Shown here piece after piece: positions 21,747-30,021 of a DNA stretch of 60,045 bases. This stretch comes from Bacteroidales bacterium UBA1189 (lineage in GTDB: Bacteria > Bacteroidota > Bacteroidia > Bacteroidales > Bacteroidaceae). The DNA lies in contig DBYJ01000040.1 in assembly GCA_002309805.1 (NCBI GenBank), positions 1 to 60,045 of the forward strand, written 5' to 3'. Position 1 is the first letter of the stretch, and every line of letters begins with the position of its first letter. The notes below the pieces were generated by a model. That model saw only the letters and a list, made by a program, of their open reading frames with translations. It searched no databases and was not told the DNA's origin. Position numbers and translations under genes: made by a program.

Positions 21747-22604
21747 ATGGCCAGAGTTATACGATTCACTAAGATGCACGGCTTGGGCAACGACTATATT
21801 TACGTCTGGGCGCCGCTGCTGCCACGGGATGCCGACCCTGCAAAGTTATCCGTCCTCCTCAGCGACCGTCATACGGGCATTGGCGCTGACGGACTCATCC
21901 TCATCGCCCCCTCCCGGAAGGCTGATTTCAGCATGCGCATCCTGAATGCCGACGGCTCAGAGGCACAGATGTGTGGCAATGGGGCACGCTGTGTAGGAAA
22001 ATATGTTCACGACAAGGGTCTAACCGCGAAGACGGATATCACGCTTGAAACGCTCTCAGGGATCAAGTATCTTACGCTTCATCCCGGAGCTGACGGAAAG
22101 ATTAGCAGCGTTACCGTAGGTATGGGCGCAGGCGTTCCGCTGGATGTAGTACGGGGAGACGGACAGAAATCCCCGTGGATAGGCGAGACAATCGACATAG
22201 GCGAGGGGCCTACCGTGTGCACGGCCATTGACATGGGTAACCCTCATCTGGTGATGTTTGTCACGGATGCCGAGGAGGCGCATGTATCGGGGATCGGGCC
22301 GCTGATGGAACGGAGCCCCATGTTCCCGGGCGGGGCGAACATAGAGTTTGCACAGGTGATGGACCGCCGTCATATACGGATGCGCGTATGGGAGCGAGGT
22401 AGCGGTATCACCCGCGCCTGCGGCACGGGCGCCTGTGCCACGGCGGTGGCATCGGCCATGCAAGGATATACCGACCCCGGCGACTGCCAGATCATCATGG
22501 ATGGTGGGACGCTGGCCGTCAGCTGGGATCCCGTCAGCCGTGAGGTGCTGATGACTGGGCCCGCCACCTTGGTGTTTGAAGGAAAAATTGAGATTTGTGA
22601 ATAA
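21747..22604 (+). CDS. dapF: Diaminopimelate epimerase
   Basis: 285 residues. MHGLGNDYIYV at the N-terminus, the first catalytic Cys in MCGNGARCVG and the second in RACGTGACATAVA are intact. The enzyme converts LL- to meso-diaminopimelate for lysine and peptidoglycan. It is followed after 5 bp by dapL, whose product supplies its substrate, so the pair completes the aminotransferase-type DAP pathway. Its place in a glutamine gene run fits the use of glutamate as amino donor by DapL. Confidence 0.96.
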   Translation: MARVIRFTKMHGLGNDYIYVWAPLLPRDADPAKLSVLLSDRHTGIGADGLILIAPSRKADFSMRILNADGSEAQMCGNGARCVGKYVHDKGLTAKTDITLETLSGIKYLTLHPGADGKISSVTVGMGAGVPLDVVRGDGQKSPWIGETIDIGEGPTVCTAIDMGNPHLVMFVTDAEEAHVSGIGPLMERSPMFPGGANIEFAQVMDRRHIRMRVWERGSGITRACGTGACATAVASAMQGYTDPGDCQIIMDGGTLAVSWDPVSREVLMTGPATLVFEGKIEICE

Positions 22605-22609
22605 TAATT

Positions 22610-23815
22610 ATGTCTATTGTTAATGAGAATTTCCTGCGGCTTGACGGACGTTATCTGTTTCAAGAGATAGAGAAGCGCGTCCGCGCCCACACCCAGTCGT
22701 CACCTCAGGCGAGGATCATCCGGATGGGCATCGGCGATGTCACCTGTCCGCTGGTCCCTTGTGTGATCAGTGCTATGCATCGCGCCGTTGACGACCTTTC
22801 CCACGCCGACACTTTCCGCGGCTACGGCCCAGAGCGAGGCTACCTTTGGCTGCGCGAAGCTATCGCCCAGCAGGACTATGCCTCGCGAGGTGTCGTGGTC
22901 TCGCCCAATGAAATCTATGTCAGTGATGGTGCCAAGAGCGACACGGGAAACATCACCGACCTCTTCAGCCCGACAGCCGTAGTGGGCATCCCCGACCCCG
23001 TCTATCCTGTCTATGTCGATACGAATGTGATGAGCGGACGGACGGTCATAGGATTGCCTTCGGACGAGGCAAACGACTTCGTCCCCCTCCCGCCTGACGA
23101 CCGTCGTTTGGACATCGTCTATCTCTGCTACCCCAACAATCCTACGGGTGCCGTCATCACACGCGAAGCGCTTACCCGCTGGGTGGACTATGCACTCCGA
23201 ACGGGAACCATCATCCTTTACGACTCCGCCTATGAAGCCTTCATCCGCGATGCGGCCCTGCCCCATTCTATCTTCGAGATTGAGGGTGCGCGGCATTGTG
23301 CCATAGAATTCCGCAGCTTTTCCAAGACAGCTGGTTTTACAGGGGTACGCTGTGCCTATACCGTCATTCCCCACGAACTACACGTCACCGCCTCCAATGG
23401 TGCCTCCGTCCGCCTCTCCTCCCTATGGGAGCGACGGCAAGGATGTAAATTCAATGGTGCCTCCTACGTCAGCCAGCGGGCAGCCGAAGCTGTTTGCTCT
23501 CCTGAGGGACGGGCCGCAGTACAGGCGCAGACAGACCATTACCTGAGTACGGCGCGGATGATACGGGAGCGCCTGCAGCAGATGGGGCTTCGCCCCTGTG
23601 GTGGCCTGCATTCACCCTACGTCTGGGCACATACCCCTGAGGGGATGGATTCCTGGACGTTCTTCGACCTGATGCTGCGTGAGGCAGGGGTGGTTGTAAC
23701 CCCAGGCGAGGGCTTCGGAGCCTGCGGAAGAGGGCGATTCCGCCTCTCGGCCTTCGCCGATGCCGATGATGCACGTGAAGCCATGGACTGCATGGAAAGG
23801 GTGATAAAGAATTAG
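22610..23815 (+). CDS. dapL: LL-diaminopimelate aminotransferase
   Basis: A 401-residue fold-type I PLP enzyme. NENFLRLDGRYLFQEIEKRV, MGIGDVTCPLVP, FRGYGPERGYLWLREAI and VSDGAKSDTGNI are characteristic of DapL. The PLP lysine is in SFSKTAGFTGVRCAYT (about residue 239). It makes LL-DAP from tetrahydrodipicolinate with glutamate as donor, bypassing succinylated or acetylated intermediates. The gap after dapF is 5 bp. The start at 22610 fits the conserved N-terminus. Confidence 0.95.
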   Translation: MSIVNENFLRLDGRYLFQEIEKRVRAHTQSSPQARIIRMGIGDVTCPLVPCVISAMHRAVDDLSHADTFRGYGPERGYLWLREAIAQQDYASRGVVVSPNEIYVSDGAKSDTGNITDLFSPTAVVGIPDPVYPVYVDTNVMSGRTVIGLPSDEANDFVPLPPDDRRLDIVYLCYPNNPTGAVITREALTRWVDYALRTGTIILYDSAYEAFIRDAALPHSIFEIEGARHCAIEFRSFSKTAGFTGVRCAYTVIPHELHVTASNGASVRLSSLWERRQGCKFNGASYVSQRAAEAVCSPEGRAAVQAQTDHYLSTARMIRERLQQMGLRPCGGLHSPYVWAHTPEGMDSWTFFDLMLREAGVVVTPGEGFGACGRGRFRLSAFADADDAREAMDCMERVIKN

Positions 23816-23850
23816 AAAATTAGGAATGAGGAATGAGAAATGAAGAATGA
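23812..23850. repeat. 7-bp array at the dapL-carA junction
   Basis: Variants of GAATGAG/GAATTAG run from the dapL stop into the first codons of carA (AAATTAG, GAATGAG, GAATGAG, AAATGAA, GAATGAA). The annotated carA ATG at 23840 is itself inside the array; an alternative ATG (MRGGVLRLADD) lies at 23861. Confidence 0.6.
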
Positions 23851-25027
23851 AATCAATGAAATGAGGGGGGGAGTGCTGCGTCTGGCGGACGACACCGTGT
23901 TCGAAGGCTATTCTTTTGGCTATGAACAGCCCACAACTGGCGAGATGGTCTTCTGCACCGCTATGACCGGCTACCCCGAAAGCCTCACCGACCCTTCCTA
24001 CCGGGGACAGATACTAGCCTTCACCTATCCCATGATTGGCAACTACGGTGTCCCCTCACGCATCACAAAAGAAGGTCAACAAGTAAATAGGTTAACAAGT
24101 CAACAAATTGATGGGGTCTTTGAGTCGGAACGCATACAATGTGCTGCCATCATCTGTGCCGACTATTCGGCTGCCTTCAGCCACTACGATGCGGCTGGCA
24201 GTTTGGGCGAATGGCTACATGACGAACGTGTTCCAGCCCTTTGCGGTATCGACACCCGACGGCTAACGCAGCATCTCCGCTCGAGGGGAACTATGATAGC
24301 GGAAATAGAAATAGAAGGTCAACATGGCAACGGACGGAGCAGCGAGAGCAAAGAAGTGCTTGCACAATCTTTGCCGAGTCGCGACGGACGAAGAGCAAAG
24401 CTCAACAGGCCAACAAGTCAACAAAGGAACCTTGTGGCAGAGGTATCCACCGACCGTGTGATAGACTATGGCAATGGTCGTCGCCGTGTTTTGCTAGTGG
24501 ACTGCGGGGTAAAAATGAACATTCTGCGTTGTCTGTTGCGACGCGGCATTTCCGTCCGAATAGTGCCTTGGGACTACAATTTCACTTCTGACGACTATGA
24601 TGGATTGCTTCTTTCTAACGGTCCAGGCGACCCGGCCGTCTGTATTCCTACCATTCAACACCTCCGCACAATGCTGGCTCATGATGACCGCCCTGTTATG
24701 GGCATCTGTCTGGGCCATCAATTGATGGCTTTAGCAGCAGGCGCAAGGACATACAAGATGACCTACGGACATCGCGGACACAACCATACCGTACGCCTCG
24801 CGGGTACCCACCGCTGTTTTGTCACCGCGCAGAATCATGGTTATGCTGTTGATGCGGCCTCACTGCCTAACGATTGGGAATGTCTCTATGAAAATGTCAA
24901 CGATGGCACAGTCGAAGGTATCCGTCATACATCGAAGCCTTTCTTTGCCGTTCAGTTCCATCCCGAGGCGTCTGGTGGGCCCACCGATACAGAAGATTTG
25001 TTTGACCAGTTTGTGAACATGCTATGA
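23840..25027 (+). CDS. carA: Carbamoyl-phosphate synthase small subunit
   Basis: 395 residues. The N-terminal domain has FEGYSFGYEQPTTGEMVF, MTGYPESLTDPSY and CGIDTRRLTQHLR; the C-terminal GATase has nucleophile Cys in GICLGHQLMALA (about 289) and FHPEAS (about 373). It releases ammonia from glutamine for CarB. Two foreign-looking segments are present: GQQVNRLTSQQI (about 79-91) from octamer repeats, and about 160-195, from a palindromic element, in the linker before LVAEVSTDRV. Core catalytic blocks are intact. The start may be MRGG at 23861, since the first codons come from a 7-bp repeat. The stop overlaps the next ATG (ATGA). Confidence 0.95.
   Translation: MKNEINEMRGGVLRLADDTVFEGYSFGYEQPTTGEMVFCTAMTGYPESLTDPSYRGQILAFTYPMIGNYGVPSRITKEGQQVNRLTSQQIDGVFESERIQCAAIICADYSAAFSHYDAAGSLGEWLHDERVPALCGIDTRRLTQHLRSRGTMIAEIEIEGQHGNGRSSESKEVLAQSLPSRDGRRAKLNRPTSQQRNLVAEVSTDRVIDYGNGRRRVLLVDCGVKMNILRCLLRRGISVRIVPWDYNFTSDDYDGLLLSNGPGDPAVCIPTIQHLRTMLAHDDRPVMGICLGHQLMALAAGARTYKMTYGHRGHNHTVRLAGTHRCFVTAQNHGYAVDAASLPNDWECLYENVNDGTVEGIRHTSKPFFAVQFHPEASGGPTDTEDLFDQFVNML
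24073..24110 (+). repeat. GTCAACAR octamers inside carA
   Basis: GGTCAACA, AGTAAATA, GGTTAACA and AGTCAACA follow each other with period 8, encoding GQQVNRLTSQQ in frame in the N-terminal CarA domain, at the loop before FESERIQ. Confidence 0.7.
24317..24424 (+). repeat. Palindromic coding element, copy 3, in carA
   Basis: The core 24332-24406 is 75 bp and differs from the 7538-7612 copy at only two positions. It is flanked by GGTCAACAT on the left and AGGCCAAC and AAGTCAAC on the right. It is translated as GRSSESKEVLAQSL then PSRDGRRAKLN, the same frame as copy 1. Confidence 0.85.
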
Positions 25028-28000
25028 ACGGATGGAGCAGCAAGAGCCATCGTGCTTGCACGAATGGCCGAGTCGTGACGGACGAAGGCGAAGCCAACGG
25101 ACGAAACAACGAGAGCCATCAAACTCGCTTAGATGGTCGAGTCGTAACAGACGAAGAATTAGTCAACGTGAAGAAGAGAAAAATTCTGGTGTTAGGTTCG
25201 GGAGCCCTGAAGATAGGCCAATCCGGCGAATTCGACTATTCGGGTACGCAGGCGTTGAAGGCTCTGCGCGAAGAGGGATGCGAAACCGTGCTGATTAATC
25301 CCAACGTGGCAACGGTACAAACCACAGAGGGGATAGCCGACAGGGTATATTATCTGCCCGTGACCCCTGAGTGGGTAGAGATGGTGATTCGGCGGGAACA
25401 CCCCGACGGCATCATGCTGGCTTTTGGCGGGCAGACAGCTCTGAACTGTGGCGTCAGCCTTGCCCGTAGCGGGACGTTGGAGCGGTATGGCGTAAGGGTG
25501 CTGGGCACACCCACCCAGGCCATCATCCGCACGGAGGATCGCGACCTGTTTGCCGCAGCGATGCACGAAACCGATGCTCCTACGCCACGCAGTGTGGCCG
25601 TCACTACTCCTGCTGAGGCGCTTGAGGCGGCAAAGGCGATGGGCTACCCCGTGATGGTGCGTGCGGCATACGCGCTGGGTGGGCTCGGTTCGGGCTTCTG
25701 CCGGACAGACGACGAACTGACGGCCCTCGTCGGGTCGGCCTTCAGCTATGCACCGCAGGTGCTGGTGGAGGAGTCGTTGCAAGGATGGAAGGAGATAGAA
25801 TATGAGGTGGTGCGCGACCGGTACGACAATTGCGTCACCGTCTGCAATATGGAAAACATCGACCCGCTGGGCATCCATACGGGCGAGAGCATTGTGGCGG
25901 CACCGTCGCAGACGCTCTCCGATGCCGAGTACCACCTGTTGCGCCGTACCGCCATCCGCATCGTGCGCCAGCTGGGCATCGTGGGCGAATGTAATGTGCA
26001 GTATGCCCTCGACCCTGACGGGCGGGAGGGCTTTCGCGTCATAGAGGTGAATGCACGCCTCAGCCGCTCGTCCGCCCTGGCATCGAAGGCAACGGGCTAT
26101 CCACTGGCGTTTGTGGCGGCCAAGCTGGCACTGGGCTACGGATTGGACGAGCTGCCAAACAGCGTGACGGGTGTGACAACGGCCTGCTTTGAACCTGCAC
26201 TGGACTATGTGGCGCTGAAGCTGCCTCGCTGGGACCTCGGAAAATTTTCCGGAGTATCGCACCTGCTGGGGTCGTCCATGAAATCGGTGGGTGAGGTGAT
26301 GGCTATCGGGCGGACATTTGAGGAGGCGCTACAGAAGGGTATGCGCATGGTAGGTCAGGGTTTGCAGGGATTCGAAGTGGACGAGAGAAACAGTGTTGAT
26401 ACAGACAAGCTGGACAACGCCCTTTCTGCCCCTACTGACAAGCGTTTGCTGGCCATCGCGCAGGCATTTGAACAGGGCTACACAGTGGAGCGGTTGCACG
26501 GGCTGACGCACATCGACCCGTGGTTCCTCAGCCGGATGGAGAATATCCATCGTATGGCGAAAATGCTGCGTCGATCAACTTCGTCCATCCCGTCCACCCT
26601 CCAACTCCGACAGGCCAAGCAGCTGGGATTCAGCGACAGCCAAATAGGCCGTCTGACGGGAAGAAGTGAAGACAGCATACGCCGTATTAGGAAAGAAGCA
26701 GGCATCGTGCCTGTGGTGAAGCAGATTGACACGCTGGCCGGGGAATATCCTGCCCGTACCAACTATCTCTATTTGACGTATCACGGCACAACGGATGACA
26801 TTGCCCCACTCCCCCGTGAAGAAAAGGGGGCGGTCATCGTACTGGGCAGTGGGGCGTACCGCATCGGGTCGAGCGTGGAGTTCGACTGGTGTGAGGTTTC
26901 GGCCATCAAGCGGATAAGAGAAAGGGGGTATCGTGCGGTAACCGTGAACTGCAATCCTGAAACGGTAAGCACGGACTACGATATGTCAGACCGCCTCTAT
27001 TTCGAAGAGCTGACATTGGAACGGGTACTGGATATCTGTGAAGTGGAGAATCCGCGTGGTGTCGTAGTGTCGGTGGGTGGTCAGACACCTAACACGTTAG
27101 CACCTGCGTTGGCGGCACGGGGGGTGCCCCTTCTGGGAACATCGGCTACGAGCATCGACATGGCCGAGGACCGCGGCAAGTTCTCCGCACTGTGCGACCG
27201 TCTGGGTATCGGCCAGCCACGCTGGCGCGAACTCACAAGTACCGAGGCCATCCGCGAGTTTGTACGCGAAGTAGGCTGGCCGGTGATGATAAGGCCGTCG
27301 TATGTACTGTCGGGTGCAGCCATGCGTGTTGTCAGCAACGAGGCCGAACTGGAGAATGCCCTGCGCGATGCGGCAGCTGTCAGCAGCGACCACCCTGTGG
27401 TGGTGACGGAGTTCATCGAACGGGCGAAGGAGGTGGAAATTGATGCTGTGGCGCAGGACGGACAAGTGAAGCTCTATGCCATCAGCGAGCATGTGGAGTT
27501 TGCGGGTGTCCATTCGGGCGATGCCACGGTGGTGTTTCCTGCGCAGAAACTATATGTCGGCACGCTGCGGCAAGTGAAGCGCATTACGCGACAGATTGCC
27601 GGGGCGCTACACATCTCAGGCCCATTCAACATCCAGTTTTTGGCAAAGGATGGGGGATTGAGGGTTATTGAGTGCAACCTAAGGGCATCGCGCAGCATGC
27701 CATTTGTGTCGAAGATGACGGGACACGACTTCATTGCCCTGGCGACGGACATCATGCTCGGGGAGCAGTCATCGTCCCCAGCAGAGGGTTGCCGTTATGC
27801 TGACATAGACTATGTGGGTGTAAAGGTGGCGCAGTTCTCGTTTGCTCGTTTGCTGAGGGCCGACCCTGTATTGGGTGTCGACATGGCCAGCACAGGCGAG
27901 GCAGTGGGTATGGGCGACACGTTCCACGAGGCGCTGTTGAAGGGTATGCTCAGTGTGGGCTACCGCATTCCCCGACGGGGCGGCGGCATCCTGCTATCAT

Positions 28001-28389
28001 CGGGACCGGCCGAATCAAAGGTGGAACTGACGGATGCGGCGCGGATGCTGGCCAATGCTGGCTACAAACTCTATGCCACCAGCGGGACGGCGGCCTTCCT
28101 TACTGCGGAGGGTATCACGGACATAACGGTGGTACACTGGCCAGACTCAGCACAAAAACCTAACGTAATGGAATACCTCACGGACGGACGGCTGGATCTC
28201 GTGGTGAACATCCCCAAAAATCACACTCCGCGCGAGCTGGAGAACGGTTATCGCATCCGCCGAACGGCTATTGACCACAATGTGCCGCTAATTACCAATG
28301 CGCGGCTGGCAGCAGCATTCATCGAGGCTTTCTGCAAAGTTCCCATTGCCCTTCCGCTCGTCAAGCACCGTGGGGAATATGGGTATTGA
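25024..28389 (+). CDS. carB: Carbamoyl-phosphate synthase large subunit with a 48-residue extra N-terminus
   Basis: The CarB core starts KKRKILVLGSGALKIGQ; if translation begins at GTG 25168 the protein is 1073 residues, the length of E. coli CarB. However, an ATG at 25024 overlaps the carA stop (ATGA) and is in frame, adding 48 residues (MNGWSSKSHRACTNGR and onward) that consist of two tandem palindromic elements. Translational coupling makes the longer form plausible; both starts are possible. The core has two ATP-grasp halves, with GSGALKIGQSGEFDYSG and GSGAYRIGSSVEFDWC, an oligomerisation region in between, and a C-terminal MGS-like regulatory domain. It makes carbamoyl phosphate for pyrimidines and arginine using ammonia from CarA. 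Confidence 0.95.
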   Translation: MNGWSSKSHRACTNGRVVTDEGEANGRNNESHQTRLDGRVVTDEELVNVKKRKILVLGSGALKIGQSGEFDYSGTQALKALREEGCETVLINPNVATVQTTEGIADRVYYLPVTPEWVEMVIRREHPDGIMLAFGGQTALNCGVSLARSGTLERYGVRVLGTPTQAIIRTEDRDLFAAAMHETDAPTPRSVAVTTPAEALEAAKAMGYPVMVRAAYALGGLGSGFCRTDDELTALVGSAFSYAPQVLVEESLQGWKEIEYEVVRDRYDNCVTVCNMENIDPLGIHTGESIVAAPSQTLSDAEYHLLRRTAIRIVRQLGIVGECNVQYALDPDGREGFRVIEVNARLSRSSALASKATGYPLAFVAAKLALGYGLDELPNSVTGVTTACFEPALDYVALKLPRWDLGKFSGVSHLLGSSMKSVGEVMAIGRTFEEALQKGMRMVGQGLQGFEVDERNSVDTDKLDNALSAPTDKRLLAIAQAFEQGYTVERLHGLTHIDPWFLSRMENIHRMAKMLRRSTSSIPSTLQLRQAKQLGFSDSQIGRLTGRSEDSIRRIRKEAGIVPVVKQIDTLAGEYPARTNYLYLTYHGTTDDIAPLPREEKGAVIVLGSGAYRIGSSVEFDWCEVSAIKRIRERGYRAVTVNCNPETVSTDYDMSDRLYFEELTLERVLDICEVENPRGVVVSVGGQTPNTLAPALAARGVPLLGTSATSIDMAEDRGKFSALCDRLGIGQPRWRELTSTEAIREFVREVGWPVMIRPSYVLSGAAMRVVSNEAELENALRDAAAVSSDHPVVVTEFIERAKEVEIDAVAQDGQVKLYAISEHVEFAGVHSGDATVVFPAQKLYVGTLRQVKRITRQIAGALHISGPFNIQFLAKDGGLRVIECNLRASRSMPFVSKMTGHDFIALATDIMLGEQSSSPAEGCRYADIDYVGVKVAQFSFARLLRADPVLGVDMASTGEAVGMGDTFHEALLKGMLSVGYRIPRRGGGILLSSGPAESKVELTDAARMLANAGYKLYATSGTAAFLTAEGITDITVVHWPDSAQKPNVMEYLTDGRLDLVVNIPKNHTPRELENGYRIRRTAIDHNVPLITNARLAAAFIEAFCKVPIALPLVKHRGEYGY
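25030..25167 (+). repeat. Two tandem 69-bp palindromic elements at the carB 5' end, copies 4 and 5
   Basis: Copy 4 (25030-25098) has stem GCCATCGTGC-TT-GCACGAATGGC; copy 5 (25099-25167) has GCCATCAA/TTAGATGGT. Both keep the bulged A. Each is exactly 69 bp, ends GCCAAC or GTCAAC, and keeps the frame into CarB. Their 3' halves are read as GRVVTDE, a third frame compared with the carA and asnB copies. Confidence 0.85.
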
Positions 28390-28434
28390 AGATTAAAGAT
28401 TAATAATTGAAGATTGAATACTAAAAATAGGAAT
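28386..28434. repeat. 7-bp array between carB and guaA
   Basis: Units such as GAAGATT, AAAGATT, AATAATT, GAAGATT fill the 46-bp gap. No promoter or terminator is visible in it. Confidence 0.6.
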
Positions 28435-28435
28435 T

Positions 28436-29983
28436 ATGCAGCGGATTATCATCTTGGACTTTGGATCGCAGACGACGCAGTTGATTGCGCGACGGGTAAG
28501 GGAAACGGGCACGTTTTGTGAAATTATGCTCCCAAGTGAATACCCCGTCGGGGACGACGAGGATGTAATTGGCGTGATTCTGAGCGGCTCGCCCTACTCG
28601 GTCACAGACGATGAAGCATTGCAGGCAGGCCTCGGACGATACATGGGACGCGTGCCTGTGCTGGGCATCTGCTACGGTGCCCAGCGGATAGCGGCTGACG
28701 GAGGAGGCACTGTGATTCGTACAGGTGCCCATGAATATGGAAGAGCGCGTCTGACGGCTGCCGATACTGCCGACCCACTCCTGAAAGGAATGACAGTGGA
28801 CACACAGGTTTGGATGAGTCACGGCGACACTATCCGTGACCTGCCGCATGGTGCCCATGTAATTGCCTCGACAACGGATGTCGCCATTGCAGCGTTTGCT
28901 ATACCCAGGCAGAGGGTTTGGGGTGTACAATTCCATCCCGAGGTAAGCCACACGGAGCAGGGGCAGACTTTGCTGACAAACTTTGTTTGCGGCATCTGCG
29001 GCAGTCAGGGACTTTGGAGTGCAGGGAACTTCATTTCCGCTGCAATCAGCGACATCAAGCAGATGGTGGGCACGGACGACCGCGTCGTCATAGGGCTTTC
29101 GGGCGGTGTCGATTCGTCGGTATGTGCTCTTTTGGTTAGCCGCGCCATCGGTGACAGACTCACGGGCATCTTTGTTGATCACGGCCTGATGCGCAAAAAT
29201 GAAGCAGACGAAGTGATAGAAATCTATCGCCAGCTGGGAATAAACGTGAAACGGGTCGATGCCTCGGAACGTTTTCTCGGTGACCTGGCGGGAGTGCGTG
29301 AGCCTGAACAGAAACGACGCATCATCGGACGCGACTTTGTGGAAGTATTCAGCCGTGAGGCCACAGCCATTGGCGGGGCACGCTGGCTGGCACAAGGCAC
29401 CATCTACCCCGACCGCATCGAGAGCCGCACGGTAACGGGTACCGTCATCAAGAGTCATCACAATGTAGGCGGCCTGCCTGAAAAGATGGGATTGCGCCTA
29501 TGTGAGCCACTACGCTGGCTATTCAAGGACGAGGTGCGAGCCGTGGGTCGTGAGCTGGGCATACCCGAAAAACTGCTTGGTCGTCATCCCTTCCCAGGTC
29601 CGGGGCTAGCTGTACGTATCGTGGGAGAGGTGAACCGTGAGACTGTTCGCATAGTACAGGAGGCCGACGATATTTTCATCCGTGCACTGCGTGAATGGCA
29701 TTGTTCCGATGGGCGTAGCCTCTACGATACGGTCTGGCAAGCGGGAGCGGTGCTACTTGCGGATGTAAGGACAGTGGGTGTGATGGGCGATGAGCGGACG
29801 TACGATAGTCCCATAGTACTGCGGGCAGTCACCAGCACCGATGCCATGACGGCCGACTGGGCACATCTGCCACAGGATTTCCTCGCTGCCGTCAGCAGTT
29901 CCATCGTCGACAAAGTGAAAGGCGTCAACCGCGTCTGCTATGACATCTCTTCTAAACCGCCATCGACTATTGAATGGGAGTGA
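28436..29983 (+). CDS. guaA: GMP synthase (glutamine-hydrolysing)
   Basis: 515 residues. The class-I GATase nucleophile Cys is in GICYGAQRIA (about 79), with QFHPEVSHT following; the PP-loop is GLSGGVDSSV (about 221), and the dimerisation domain has GRHPFPGPGLAVRI and a final STIEWE. It aminates XMP to GMP using glutamine. It lies in the run of glutamine-using enzymes, 46 bp after carB and 38 bp before the pyrG ATG. Domain order and length are normal. Confidence 0.97.
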   Translation: MQRIIILDFGSQTTQLIARRVRETGTFCEIMLPSEYPVGDDEDVIGVILSGSPYSVTDDEALQAGLGRYMGRVPVLGICYGAQRIAADGGGTVIRTGAHEYGRARLTAADTADPLLKGMTVDTQVWMSHGDTIRDLPHGAHVIASTTDVAIAAFAIPRQRVWGVQFHPEVSHTEQGQTLLTNFVCGICGSQGLWSAGNFISAAISDIKQMVGTDDRVVIGLSGGVDSSVCALLVSRAIGDRLTGIFVDHGLMRKNEADEVIEIYRQLGINVKRVDASERFLGDLAGVREPEQKRRIIGRDFVEVFSREATAIGGARWLAQGTIYPDRIESRTVTGTVIKSHHNVGGLPEKMGLRLCEPLRWLFKDEVRAVGRELGIPEKLLGRHPFPGPGLAVRIVGEVNRETVRIVQEADDIFIRALREWHCSDGRSLYDTVWQAGAVLLADVRTVGVMGDERTYDSPIVLRAVTSTDAMTADWAHLPQDFLAAVSSSIVDKVKGVNRVCYDISSKPPSTIEWE

Positions 29984-29987
29984 TGAA

Positions 29988-30019
29988 GTCAACAGGTCAA
30001 CAAATCAACAAGTTAAAGA
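29988..30019 (+). repeat. Four octamers between guaA and pyrG
   Basis: GTCAACAG, GTCAACAA, ATCAACAA and GTTAAAGA follow in strict 8-bp register and end 2 bp before the pyrG ATG at 30022. Confidence 0.75.
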
Positions 30020-30021
30020 TT

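Noticed and set aside
25192..26262. 356-codon minus-strand ORF opposite carB
   Set aside because: Shadow of a well-conserved gene, no family motif, no promoter.
29974..30021. Sixteen-residue extension of PyrG
   Set aside because: It is encoded by octamer repeat and the end of guaA; CTP synthases start at the MAKYIFVTGG-type motif.
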